Assembly (NCBI GenBank): GCA_014656015.1
Contig: BNBP01000039.1
Span: 1-64,000, forward strand
From: Streptomyces griseoaurantiacus
GTDB lineage: Bacteria; Actinomycetota; Actinomycetes; Streptomycetales; Streptomycetaceae
Reading direction: 5' to 3'
Length of the DNA stretch: 64,000 nt
Shown here: in pieces, positions 16,659 to 25,165 of the stretch
How positions within the stretch are numbered: position 1 is the first letter of the stretch
Layout of the letters: the number at the start of each line of letters is the position of its first letter
Made by a program: the position numbers and the translations under genes
Notes under the pieces: model-generated
Told to the model about the DNA's origin: nothing
Database searches by the model: none
Seen by the model: only the letters and a program-made list of their open reading frames with translations

Positions 16659-17597
16659 TCAGGCGCGGTCGGTCGGCTCCAGTCGCAGCCGGGCCTCGAC
16701 CCGGCCGTCCACGACCCGGGTCTCGAAGGCGGGCTGGGGCGCGGTGGCGGGGCCCTCCACGTTCCAGCCGTCGCTGAGCCGGAAGAGGCTCCCGTGCCAC
16801 GGGCAGCGCAGGCACCCGTCCTCCACGGTCCCCTCGGACAGCGGTCCGGCCATGTGGCTGCACCGCTCGGCCAGGACCCACACGGTGTCGTCCTCCGCGC
16901 GCACCGCGACGACGGCGATGTCGTCGATGTCGCGCCGCACGGGCCGGCCCAGCGGCAGGTCGTCCAGCTCGGCCAGCGGATGCCAGCCGGGCCGGACCAG
17001 ATGGGGCACGTGCTCGGCGTGGTTGGCGCCGGAGGCCTGGCGGTAGGCGAGGTGCCCGCCCAGCGCGCCGCCCACCCCCACCGCCCCGAGACCGGCCAGG
17101 CCGAGCGTGCGGCCCAGCGCCTCACGGCCGCGGAGGCGTGCGGTGAGCGAGCCCGCGTACAGGCCGATCCCCGCGACGTTCGCGGCCGCGTGCACCAGGC
17201 CCACGCGCATCTGCTCGCGGTGCAGCTCGGCCCAGTCGACCCAGCCCGCGAGGGCCGCGGGGAGGGCGGCACCGAGCCCGGTGGCGATCAGGGTGCGTGC
17301 CGCCCGGCGCTGGCCGGGAAACAGGTCGAGCACGGCGGCCGACAGCCAGCTGCCCACCGGGACCTGCACCAGCAGGGGGTGCACGGGATGGCCCAGCCAC
17401 CGCCCGTGCAGGGCGTCACGGGCCCGCCCCAGGGGCAGCGCCCGGACCGCCTGCTGCACCTGTGCGAGCAGCCGGTCGGCTCCGGTGAACCGTTCGATCC
17501 GGTCCGTGGCCGCCAGAACCCGGCCGGGGCCCTTGGCATCGGGCAGTGCCCGGCTCATCTTCGCGCCTGCCCGGCGCGGGAATGCGCTGTTGGTCAT
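16659..17597 (-). CDS. DUF2231 and Rieske [2Fe-2S] domain protein
   Basis: The 312-residue protein has an N-terminal DUF2231 membrane domain (RWLGHPVHPLLVQVPVGSWL then several hydrophobic helices) and a C-terminal Rieske domain. The cluster ligands are in ERCSHMAGPLSEG and CLRCPWHGSLFRLSDG (C-x-H ... C-x2-H), near residues 245-285. It is a likely membrane-attached electron carrier. The neighbours (CtaG-like protein upstream, SRPBCC and alcohol dehydrogenase downstream) fit a redox theme. The ATG at 17597 lacks a good ribosome site; 17558 is an alternative. Either start lies inside the 3' end of the upstream frame. Confidence 0.87.
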   Translation of the reverse strand: MTNSAFPRRAGAKMSRALPDAKGPGRVLAATDRIERFTGADRLLAQVQQAVRALPLGRARDALHGRWLGHPVHPLLVQVPVGSWLSAAVLDLFPGQRRAARTLIATGLGAALPAALAGWVDWAELHREQMRVGLVHAAANVAGIGLYAGSLTARLRGREALGRTLGLAGLGAVGVGGALGGHLAYRQASGANHAEHVPHLVRPGWHPLAELDDLPLGRPVRRDIDDIAVVAVRAEDDTVWVLAERCSHMAGPLSEGTVEDGCLRCPWHGSLFRLSDGWNVEGPATAPQPAFETRVVDGRVEARLRLEPTDRA

Positions 17598-18501
17598 GGG
17601 AGGCGAGTAGCCGGAAAAGAGCGGAACAACCCGGCACAACCCGTCGGCCCGCGACACGGCCGGTCCGGACGCCTTCCCGGGGCGCGCTCGCGCCGGGGAA
17701 GGCCGTCTCCCGCCGGGCGGCCCGGCGCCGGGCGCGGCCGGTCCGCGCGTACCAGTCGGCGGCCAGGAGCGAGGCGAGCGCGAGCTCGGCGAGATCGCCG
17801 CCGTAGTACATCCACTGGGCGCCGCGCCGCAGGTCGGCCGTCGCGAAGGCGGTGCCGGGCGGGGGAGTGGCGTAGAGCGTCCTGGCGAGTACGGCGTGGG
17901 CCGCCCCGGCGGCGAGCAGGGCGCCGCCCCGCCAGGCGAGGCTCCACCGGTGGCGGACCGGTTCGAGGCAGCAGACGGCGAAGGCGAGGAGCAGTCCGGA
18001 GACCAGGACGTGGAGGTGCACGGCCGCGTCGAGCAGGGGCCGGCCGGCGGAGCGGGAGAGCAGGGGCGTGCGGTACAGCAGCCAGAGACCGCCCACGTCC
18101 AGTGCCGCCGCCATCGGTGGGAACAGCAGCAGGGCCGCGGGGCGGGAGCCCAGCACCGCCCGCAGCGCCCGCCGCGGGGGCCCGGCCGGCAGGGTGCGCA
18201 GGACGAGGGTGACCGGGCGGGCTGCGGCCAGCACGGGCGGAACGGCCATGGCGAACACGAGGTGGCGGATCATGTGCACGGTGAAGGGCCCGCCCGGCGG
18301 GGTTCCGGCCGCCGCGCCGGCCAGGGCGGCGCAGCCCGCGGCGAACAGGGCGTCCCGGTGGCGCGGCCAGCCGTCACCCCGTCGGCGCAACCGCGCCGCG
18401 GCCGCGAGGTAGCCGGCGGCGGAGAGCGCGGCGCCGAGGACGAGCACGGCCCCGAAGAGGCCCGTGCCGTGTCCGCCGCCAGGCGTGTGGGCGGAGATCA
18501 C
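17416..18501 (-). CDS. cytochrome c oxidase assembly (CtaG/Caa3-type) membrane protein
   Basis: The 361-residue frame contains seven or so hydrophobic helices of the CtaG_Caa3 family: FTVHMIRHLVFAMAVPPVLA with the conserved His pattern, LLLFPPMAAALDVGGLW, and QWMYYGGDLAELALASLLA. The family is linked to copper delivery to aa3-type oxidases. The GTG start overlaps the DUF2243 stop (GTGA). The frame continues about 95 residues past the last helix as a Pro/Gly/Arg-rich tail, overlapping the start of the Rieske gene by 182 bp. Either the tail is real or a stop has been lost by an indel. Confidence 0.8.
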   Translation of the reverse strand: MISAHTPGGGHGTGLFGAVLVLGAALSAAGYLAAAARLRRRGDGWPRHRDALFAAGCAALAGAAAGTPPGGPFTVHMIRHLVFAMAVPPVLAAARPVTLVLRTLPAGPPRRALRAVLGSRPAALLLFPPMAAALDVGGLWLLYRTPLLSRSAGRPLLDAAVHLHVLVSGLLLAFAVCCLEPVRHRWSLAWRGGALLAAGAAHAVLARTLYATPPPGTAFATADLRRGAQWMYYGGDLAELALASLLAADWYARTGRARRRAARRETAFPGASAPREGVRTGRVAGRRVVPGCSALFRLLASHDQQRIPAPGRREDEPGTARCQGPRPGSGGHGPDRTVHRSRPAARTGAAGGPGAAPGAGP

Positions 18502-18992
18502 GTCGCCGTCCGCCCGCCCGGCGCGCGCCCGCGGGCGCGGACGGCGAGGGCGGCACCGAGGAGGAACAGCGCGGCTCCGGCGCCGTTCCACGCCCAGTCG
18601 TAGCCGGTCACGTCGACGCCGTAACGGATCTGGTGCACCCGCAGCAGCTTGTGGTCGACGATCCCGTCGAACAGCTGGAAGCCGCCCAGGCCCAGGAACA
18701 GCCCCGCCCAGGCGTGGGCGGGAGCGAGGGCGCGGCGGCGCCGCAGGTCGGCGAAGAGGAAGAACCCGGCGACCAGCCCGAGCAGCTCGGCGGTGTGCAG
18801 CAGCCCGTCGGACAGCAGTCCGACGCCGGAGGTGGAGCGGTCGTAGAAGTGGTGCCAGTGCAGGAGCTGGTGGAACACGATCTCGTCGACGGCGGCCATC
18901 GCCGCGGCCCCGAGCAGCGCGCACACCGCCAGCGAGCGCTCGGGCCGGGGGAGGGGCCCGGCGGGCGGGGGCGGAACCGATCGGCTGCTCAT
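18498..18992 (-). CDS. DUF2243 family membrane protein
   Basis: The 164-residue protein has four hydrophobic segments and the family's conserved acidic/His motifs: VDEIVFHQLLHWHHFYD near residue 33, and GGFQLFDGIVDHKLLRVHQI in the second half. The His-rich faces could bind metal, but no function is known. The start is fixed by a very strong ribosome site, AGGAGGT, eight bases upstream; an in-frame extension to 19109 is not credible. It is coupled by GTGA overlap to the CtaG-like gene, a pairing that is common in actinobacteria. Confidence 0.88.
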   Translation of the reverse strand: MSSRSVPPPPAGPLPRPERSLAVCALLGAAAMAAVDEIVFHQLLHWHHFYDRSTSGVGLLSDGLLHTAELLGLVAGFFLFADLRRRRALAPAHAWAGLFLGLGGFQLFDGIVDHKLLRVHQIRYGVDVTGYDWAWNGAGAALFLLGAALAVRARGRAPGGRTAT

Positions 18993-19065
18993 CGCGCTGT
19001 ACCTCCTGAAGTGCGGCGGAGTGCAGGGGAAGTGCGGGGTGCGATACGGATACCCGCACGCACCG

Positions 19066-19161
19066 CCGCACGCCCCCGCGCCACCCGCACGCCCCCGCGC
19101 CACCGGCACGCGTCCGTGCTGTCCGCACGCTCCCGCGCCACCGGCCCGGCCCCGCGGCTAC
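19066..19161. repeat. tandem 19-bp repeat array
   Basis: Two identical 19-mers beginning CCGCACGCCCC lie at 19066-19084 and 19085-19103. A diverged copy is at 19104-19122, a near-identical copy at 19123-19141 and a degenerate one after that. The array fills the interval between the htpG stop and the DUF2243 leader. It is strongly C-rich on the plus strand. Confidence 0.8.
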
Positions 19162-19203
19162 CCGCCCGGGCCACCCCGCCCGCTCACCCGTCCTCCCGGA
19201 GGA

Positions 19204-21129
19204 TCAGAGCGTGGCCGCGAGACGGTCGGCCACCGTCCTGACGAACCGTCCTGGCTCCTCCGGACGACCGCCCTCGGCGAGCACGGCCAGGGTGTGGAGC
19301 AGCTCGGCGGTCTCCACCAGACCGCTGCGGTCCTCACGCTCCCCGTACGCCCGGTTCAGCGCGCTCACCAGGGGGTGGCCGGCGTTGAGTTCGAGGATGC
19401 GCTTCGCCTTCGGCACCTCCTGGCCCATCGCGCGGTACATGTTCTCCAGCGCGGGCGACAGGTCGTCCGCGTCGGAGACGACACACGCCGGGGAAGTGGT
19501 GAGCCGCGAGGACAGCCGGACGTCCTTGACCTCCTCGCTCAACCGCTCCTTCATCCAGCCGAGCAGGTCCGCGTACTCCTCGCCCTGCTTCTCGCGCTCC
19601 TCCTCGCCCTTCTCGTCCGGGACGGCCTCGACCTCGCCCTTGGCGACGGAGCGCAGCTTCCTGCCCTCGAACTCGCCGACGGTGTCGACCCACACCTCGT
19701 CGACGGGATCGGTGAGCAGCAGCACCTCGATGTCGCGGGCGCGCAGCGCCTCCATGTGCGGGGAGCTCTCGATGCTCTGCCGAGACTCGCCGGTCATGTA
19801 GTAAATGGCGTCCTGGCCGTCCCTCATCCGCTCCACGTACTCGTGGAGGGTGGTCGGCTCCTCGCCGTGCGTGCTGGCGAGGGTGGTGACGGCGAGGATC
19901 GCGTCCCGGCTGTCGGGGTCGGTGACCAGGCCCTCCTTCACCGCCGTGCCGAACTCCCGCCAGAACGTGGCGAACCGCTCCGGCTCACGGTTCTTCATGT
20001 CCTTCAGCGAGGACAGCACCTTCTTGGTGAGCCGCCGCTGGATCATGCGGATGTGCCGGTCCTGCTGCAGGATCTCCCGCGAGACGTTGAGCGAGAGGTC
20101 CTGCGCGTCCACGACGCCCTTGACGAACCGCAGGAAGGACGGCAGCAGCGCCTCGCAGTCGTCCATGATCAGGACGCGCTTCACGTACAGCTGCAGTCCG
20201 TGCCGGTAGCCGCGCGTGAACAGGTCGTGCGGGGCGTGCTCGGGGAGGAACAGCAGCGCCTGGTACTCGAACGTGCCCTCCGCCTGGAACCGGATGGTCT
20301 CCAGCGGGGGACGCCAGTCGTGCCCGATGTGCTTGTACAGCTCGTGGTACTCGTCCTCGGACACCTCGTCACGCGGCCGCGCCCACAGGGCCTTCATGGA
20401 GTTCAGCGTCTCGGGCGCGGGCTCGGCCCCGTCGTCCCCCTCGCCGTCCCCGGGCGTCTTCTCCCCGGCCATGCGGATGGGCCAGGTGATGAAGTCGGAG
20501 TACCGCTTGACGATCTCGCGGATCGTGTACGGGGAGGTGTAGTCGTGGAGCTGGTCCTCGGGGTCGGCCGGCTTCAGGTGCAGGGTGACGGCGGTTCCCT
20601 GCGGAGCCTCGTCCACCTTCTCCAGGCTGTACGTGCCCTCGCCGCGCGAACTCCAGCGCGTACCCTGCGACTCGCCGGCCCGGCGGGTCACCACGGTCAT
20701 CTCGTCGGCGACCATGAAGCCCGAGTAGAAGCCGACGCCGAACTGCCCGATGAGCCCCTCGGTGCCGTCCGTCTCACCGCCGGTCTCCTTCTCCTTGGCC
20801 TCGCGCAGCTCCCGCAGGAACTCGGCGGTCCCCGAGTTGGCGATGGTGCCGATGAGCCGTCCGACCTCGTCGTACGACATTCCGATGCCGTTGTCCCGCA
20901 CGGTGAGCGTGCGGGCCTCCGGGTCGGTCTCGATCTCGATGTGCAGATCGCTGGTGTCGGCGCCGAGGGAGTCGTCACGCAGGGCCTCCAGACGCAGCTT
21001 GTCCAGTGCGTCGGAGGCGTTCGAGACGAGTTCGCGCAGGAAGACGTCCTTGTTCGAGTAGACCGAGTGGATCATCAGCTGGAGCAGCTGACGGGCCTCT
21101 ACCTGGAACTCAAACGTTTCGGCCGGCAT
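19204..21129 (-). CDS. htpG: molecular chaperone HtpG (Hsp90)
   Basis: The full-length 641-residue bacterial Hsp90 is an ATP-dependent cytoplasmic chaperone. The GHKL ATPase domain has [18 protein letters not shown] near residue 29, [19 protein letters not shown] near residue 75, and [19 protein letters not shown] near residue 125. The middle domain carries [20 protein letters not shown] with the conserved catalytic Arg region. The C-terminal dimerisation domain ends in a short acidic-to-basic tail. The start has GAGGTG ten bases upstream. No CIRCE or HAIR element was seen in the leader. It is followed by a tandem-repeat gap, and is probably monocistronic. Confidence 0.97.
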
Positions 21130-21613
21130 GGCTGGCGTTCACCTCACAGGTCTGTTCGCCGGTATGGATCCTGGTCACTTTAAGGGACGCGGCGGGCCCC
21201 GCACGCCTCGTACGGGCCGGTCCGCCGCCGAGGCCGCGGCCGGCCCGCCGCCGGTCCGTCCGGGAGTGAGGGAACGCCGCCGCCGCACGCGTGCTAACGA
21301 GGCCGGGGAACGCCTGTGAACCAGGCCGGGAAACTCGTGCGAACCGGGCCGGGAAGGGGACACGCGTACGCGGTGTCGTGCGGGGGCGCGGCCATGGGCC
21401 CCGTGCCCGTTCTGCTCCGTCATGGGACCAGCCGTCGACTGCCGACGGGCTCCTCCTGGACCCGCGGGTGTGCGCGGCGGGGGCCGTTCAGGCCCCTGGG
21501 CGAACGCGAACGCCGGGCTCCCCGGGGCGCGCCGGGGGAGCCCGGCACACTCCGTACGATGTGCGGGTACGGTGTGCCACACCCCCGCCGTGCCGCCCGT
21601 ACGAGGAGACCAC
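21130..21613. other. gene-free interval upstream of htpG and the PPOX gene
   Basis: This 484-bp divergent interval should hold both promoters. I see no credible gene. A 23-bp imperfect tandem repeat is present (21296-21364). No CIRCE-type heat-shock operator or clear -35/-10 pair for either gene was recognised. Confidence 0.6.
21296..21364. repeat. three imperfect copies of a 23-bp repeat
   Basis: Units start AACGAGGCCGGG (21296), AACCAGGCCGGG (21319) and AACCGGGCCGGG (21342), with more divergent second halves. They lie between htpG and the PPOX oxidoreductase gene. The unit is not obviously palindromic. Confidence 0.6.
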
Positions 21614-22021
21614 GTGCCTGCCGACATCCCGTCCGCGACCGACGAGGCGTTCTGGCGGGAGCGCCACCTCTGCTTCCTCGTCACCCTGCGCCCCGACGGA
21701 ACACCGCATCAGGTGCCGGTCGGCGTCACCTACGATCCCGAGGCGCGGATCGCACGGGTCATCAGCAGCGGACGCAGCCGGAAGGTCCGCAACGTGCGCG
21801 CCGCCGGCCCCCGCGCGCGGGTCGCCCTCAGCCAGGTGGACGGCGGCCGCTGGTGCACCCTGGAGGGGACGGCCGTCGTCCGTGACGACGCCGAGTCGGT
21901 CGCGGAGGCCGTACGCCGGTACGCCGAGCGCTACCGGACCCCGCGGCCGAATCCGGAGCGGGTGGTCATCGAGGTCGCCGTCGACCGGGTGATGGGCAGC
22001 GCGAGGCCGCCCGGCTGGTAG
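21614..22021 (+). CDS. PPOX-class F420-dependent oxidoreductase
   Basis: The 135-residue split-barrel flavin/F420-binding protein belongs to the TIGR03618-like pyridoxamine-phosphate-oxidase superfamily. Typical features are RHLCFLVTLRPDGTPHQVPV (first strands), ARVISSGRSRKVRNVRAAGP (cofactor phosphate contacts) and the final VVIEVAVDRVMG strand. These small enzymes reduce diverse substrates with F420H2, an abundant actinobacterial cofactor. The start is a GTG after GAGGAGA; a long in-frame N-terminal extension to 21422 is low-complexity. It converges with a MerR gene. Confidence 0.87.
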   Translation: MPADIPSATDEAFWRERHLCFLVTLRPDGTPHQVPVGVTYDPEARIARVISSGRSRKVRNVRAAGPRARVALSQVDGGRWCTLEGTAVVRDDAESVAEAVRRYAERYRTPRPNPERVVIEVAVDRVMGSARPPGW

Positions 22022-22041
22022 CAGACGGCTGGTAGAGGAGT

Positions 22042-22055
22042 GGCCCGGTCGGGCC
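22042..22055. terminator. small bidirectional hairpin
   Basis: GGCCCG and CGGGCC form a tight stem between the convergent PPOX and MerR stop codons. It is short, so only moderately convincing. Confidence 0.4.
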
Positions 22056-22057
22056 GG

Positions 22058-22429
22058 TCAGGGGCGTGGGCAGGGCCGGCCCGTTCGCCGGCTCTCGGTG
22101 GCGAGGGTGATCACCTCGTCCAGTTCGCCCCTGGCGTGCACGAGATCGCCGATCTGCCCGTCGAGGCGCCGCCGTTCGGCCGAGAGCCGCTCCAGCAGCT
22201 CCGGCGTGGCCTCGCCGTTCGCCGCGCGCGGCAGCAGCTCCCTGATCGTCCGGCTGGACAGGCCCGTCGCGTACAGCCGCCGGATCAGGCGGACACGGTC
22301 GACCGCGTCCTGCGGGTACTGCCGCCGGCCGTTCGGGCCGCGCCACGGGTCGAGCAGCCCCTGCTCCTCGTAGTACCGCAGCGCCCTGACACTGACGCCG
22401 GTGAGAGCGGCGAGTTCGCCGATGCGCAT
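22058..22429 (-). CDS. MerR family transcriptional regulator
   Basis: This compact 123-residue MerR protein opens with MRIGELAALTGVSVRALRYY, the winged HTH. It is followed by the wing PNGRRQYPQDAVDRVRLIRR and a C-terminal coiled coil (LLERLSAERRRLDGQIGDL). No large ligand domain is present, so activation is by the dimerisation helix or bound metabolite. GGAGGAA precedes the ATG. It is divergent from the alpha/beta hydrolase at 22593 and should control it through the elongated-spacer promoter described at 22461-22492. Confidence 0.88.
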   Translation of the reverse strand: MRIGELAALTGVSVRALRYYEEQGLLDPWRGPNGRRQYPQDAVDRVRLIRRLYATGLSSRTIRELLPRAANGEATPELLERLSAERRRLDGQIGDLVHARGELDEVITLATESRRTGRPCPRP

Positions 22430-22460
22430 CGATTCCTCCGGCCCGGACCGGCGCCCGTGC

Positions 22461-22492
22461 TTGCTCCTGACGCCGACGTGAGCTTTTAGCGT
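22461..22492 (+). promoter_or_regulatory. candidate MerR-type promoter with long spacer
   Basis: TTGCTC (22461-22466) and TAGCGT (22487-22492) are separated by 20 bp, the over-long spacing that MerR activators correct. The spacer carries an imperfect palindrome centred near 22473 (GCTC ... GAGC outer arms). It lies between the divergent MerR and hydrolase genes. Confidence 0.45.
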
Positions 22493-22592
22493 AGTCCCCG
22501 CCGAGCACACCCCCTCGGGGTGGAAGGGCGGGCCCCCCCCGTCCGGCGGCTTCCCCTCACGTCTCTCGTACGCCTCTCGACGGAGAACCCCT

Positions 22593-23597
22593 GTGACCAC
22601 CACCGGCATGAACACGTCCGCCCTCTCCGCTGTATCCGCTGTGTCGGCCCTCGACGCGCATCTCACGCCCGCCGCCCCCGTCGTCTCGGTCAAGCCGGTG
22701 ACACTCGACTCGCCCGGCCGGGGGACGGATCTGCGGGTGCGGATCTCCGCGCCGGCCGCCGGGAGCGGGCTCCCGGTCGTCCTCCTCTCGCACGGCCACG
22801 GCTCCTCACTGGAGGGCTACGGGCCCCTGGCCGACTTCTGGGCCGCCCACGGCTTCGTGGTGATCCAGCCCACCCACCTCGACTCCCGCACCGTCGGCCT
22901 GCCCCAGGACGATCCCCGCACCCCGCGCCTGTGGCGGTTCCGCGTCGAGGACATGAAGCGTGTCCTCGACCACCTCGACGTGCTGGAGGCGGCCGTCCCC
23001 GGTCTCGGCGGCCGCCCGGACCGCACCCGTGTCGCCGCGGCCGGGCACTCCTTCGGCGGCCAGACCGTCGGCAACCTCCTCGGGCTCCGCGTCCTCGACC
23101 CGGTCACCGGACGGGAGGAGGACGACCTGTCCGACGCGCGGATCACCGCCGGCGTCCTGCTCGCCACGGCCGGGCGGGGCGGTGCCGACCTGACCCCGTA
23201 CGCGGCGGAGACCTTCCCCTTCCTCAACCCGGACTTCGCCCGCATGAGGACACCGGCCCTCGTCGTCGTCGGCGACCGGGACGACTCCCCGCTGTCCCGC
23301 CGGGGCCCGGAGTGGATGACCGACGCCTACACCCTGAGCCCGGGCGACAAGAGTCTGCTCACACTGTTCGGTGCCGAGCACTCGCTGGGCGGGATACCCG
23401 GCTACGAGGCGCGCGAGACCACGGACGAGAACCCGGAGCACGTCGCTCTGCTCCAGCGGGTGACCTGGGCCTATCTGCGGCACGCCCTCGGCGTCGACGA
23501 CACGGCCTGGGCGGCGGCACGCGAGGCGCTCTCCGGCGGCGCCGCCGCACCGGCCCGGCTGGAGACCAGGGAGCCGGGCGGGACGCCCGCGGAATGA
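22593..23597 (+). CDS. alpha/beta hydrolase, paralogue of the 4543-5493 enzyme
   Basis: This is a 334-residue hydrolase with VVLLSHGHGSSLEGYG (oxyanion), FVVIQPTHLDSRTVGLPQDD, nucleophile elbow AAAGHSFGGQTVG, acidic loop VVVGDRDDSPLS and terminal His in GAEHSLGGIPGYEA. All these match the paralogue at 4543-5493 in order and spacing, giving clear common descent. The start is a GTG preceded by ACGGAGAA. It is controlled here by a divergent MerR gene rather than a TetR gene, so the two copies have been placed under different signals. The substrate is unknown; an ester or phospholipid acyl group is likely. Confidence 0.87.
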   Translation: MTTTGMNTSALSAVSAVSALDAHLTPAAPVVSVKPVTLDSPGRGTDLRVRISAPAAGSGLPVVLLSHGHGSSLEGYGPLADFWAAHGFVVIQPTHLDSRTVGLPQDDPRTPRLWRFRVEDMKRVLDHLDVLEAAVPGLGGRPDRTRVAAAGHSFGGQTVGNLLGLRVLDPVTGREEDDLSDARITAGVLLATAGRGGADLTPYAAETFPFLNPDFARMRTPALVVVGDRDDSPLSRRGPEWMTDAYTLSPGDKSLLTLFGAEHSLGGIPGYEARETTDENPEHVALLQRVTWAYLRHALGVDDTAWAAAREALSGGAAAPARLETREPGGTPAE

Positions 23598-23601
23598 GGG
23601 A

Positions 23602-23634
23602 GGCGGGCGGGCGGCGCGTGTGCCGCCGCCCGCC
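23602..23634. terminator. strong G/C hairpin terminator
   Basis: A 13-14 bp stem, GGCGGGCGGGCGGC against GCCGCCGCCCGCC with a 6-nt loop, lies between the convergent hydrolase and SGNH esterase genes. It can act in both directions. Confidence 0.75.
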
Positions 23635-23643
23635 CACCGGCGC

Positions 23644-24969
23644 TCAGTGACGGGCCGAGGACGCGAGCATCGGGAGCGAGACGATGTCGGCCAGGGCCTG
23701 CTGGCCCGCGATGTTCGCGTGGATCCCGTCACCGGTGTCGTACGCCGGGGCGATGCTGTTCGGCTTCACCGGGTCCGCCAGCACCCGGTCGAAGGGCAGG
23801 ACGCCGTCGCAGGTGCCGCCGCAGTCGTTCCACTTGGCGACGAACGTGCCCACGGTGTGCCGGTCGCGGTTGTTCTGGTCGGAGTAGCCCGGCCGGGGGG
23901 TGATGGGCGTGACGTACACCTTGATCCCGGCCGCGCGCAGCCGCTGGAAGACCTCCCGGTAACTGGCCAGGATCTGCTCGGCCCCGCAGCCGTCCGCGAG
24001 GTCGTTGGTGCCGTAGTAGTAGAGGACGCCGGTGACCCCGTGCAGGGCCAGGACGTCGCGCTCGAGCCGGGAGACCGCGTCCAGGCCGCGCAGGGAGTCG
24101 CCGGTGCGCGGGCAGGTCGCCGCGCTGGTGGTGCCGCCGATGCCGGCGTTGGCGAGGGCGAACCGCCGCCCGGCGGGGAGTTCGGCCGTGATCCGTCGGG
24201 CCAGGTCGTCCGTCCAGCGCAGGTTCTCGCCCGGACGCTCGCACCCCGCACCGCAGTTGGTCGAACCGGTGCCGTCCACGACCGAACTGCCGAAGGCGAC
24301 GAGGCTGCCCCTCAGCCGGGGGTTGTGCACGTCGACGGCGCTCACCAGGAGGGTGGACTCCGTCTTCTCCGTGAAGGCGGCACCGCTCGCCTCGGCGGTG
24401 TGGTCCCCGGAGCCGGCCGGGCTCAGGTAGTTGGTGCGGAAGGCACTGTCGTGCCGGCCCGCCGGTGCCGAGCCGGACACGGACAGCGACACCGCGACGT
24501 CGCCCTGCGCCTCGGTCCGCAGCCGGGTGCCGTCGCTCCACACCTCGCCGTGGGCCGGCACGACGACGCCGTGCCGGCCCCCGAAGGTGAGGGCACGCGG
24601 AGTGCCCTCCGTAGCGGCGCTCTTGCCGGTGCTGGGCGCCACCGTGGCCGCGTCCACGGTGAGGGGGGTGTCCCCGAAGGTGTTCTGGATGCGGACGCGG
24701 ACCGCGTCGCCGCCCTGGCTGAGGTGGGTGATCATCCGTAGGGACTGCTCGCGCAGGGGGGTGGGGGAGAGGCGCTGCTGGGAGGTGGCCCAGGAGGTGA
24801 ACCAGCCCTGCTTCCCGGTGTGCCGGGCGGGGGCCGTCCCGGCGGAGGTGGCCGCGGTCGTCGCGGACGTGGCGAGCAGGGAGGAGGCCACCGCCAGGAC
24901 CAGGGCGGCCCCGACGCGTCGGGTGCGGGAGGGGGTGGGGTGCGGCACGCGGGCAGGGAACGGACGCAT
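23644..24969 (-). CDS. secreted SGNH/GDSL hydrolase
   Basis: The 441-residue protein has a long twin-basic signal peptide (SRTRRVGAALVLAVASSLLA, about residues 15-35). A beta-rich N-terminal region precedes the SGNH domain. Block I is LVAFGSSVVDGTG, with Ser in a GSS variant of GDS. Block II Gly is in LANAGIGGT, block III in LYYYGTNDLADG, and block V Asp-His in TGDGIHANIAGQQ. The family contains lipases, carbohydrate esterases and arylesterases; this exported type may de-esterify plant polymers. Two in-frame ATGs lie upstream (25008 has its own purine-rich site), so the signal peptide could be longer. Confidence 0.87.
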   Translation of the reverse strand: MRPFPARVPHPTPSRTRRVGAALVLAVASSLLATSATTAATSAGTAPARHTGKQGWFTSWATSQQRLSPTPLREQSLRMITHLSQGGDAVRVRIQNTFGDTPLTVDAATVAPSTGKSAATEGTPRALTFGGRHGVVVPAHGEVWSDGTRLRTEAQGDVAVSLSVSGSAPAGRHDSAFRTNYLSPAGSGDHTAEASGAAFTEKTESTLLVSAVDVHNPRLRGSLVAFGSSVVDGTGSTNCGAGCERPGENLRWTDDLARRITAELPAGRRFALANAGIGGTTSAATCPRTGDSLRGLDAVSRLERDVLALHGVTGVLYYYGTNDLADGCGAEQILASYREVFQRLRAAGIKVYVTPITPRPGYSDQNNRDRHTVGTFVAKWNDCGGTCDGVLPFDRVLADPVKPNSIAPAYDTGDGIHANIAGQQALADIVSLPMLASSARH

Positions 24970-25165
24970 GGGGGTGCCTTCCGACGTGAGCGGACGGGTG
25001 CGGGTCATCTGCACGCGCCCTCCGCCACTCGCGACGCTGCGATGACTCCCGCATCCTAGACACCGCCACCGCCTCCCGAAACAGTGCCGCACACGCCACG
25101 GGCCCCGACCCACCGGCCCGAACACGTGGGAATCCGGGAGGAATCGGGGCTCGGACGCGAGCGGG

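Noticed and set aside
19021..21183. A 720-residue open frame on the plus strand across the htpG locus
   Set aside because: It is antisense to the well-conserved Hsp90 frame. High G+C leaves long stop-free antisense frames; composition is His/Arg/Leu/Val-rich with no domain.
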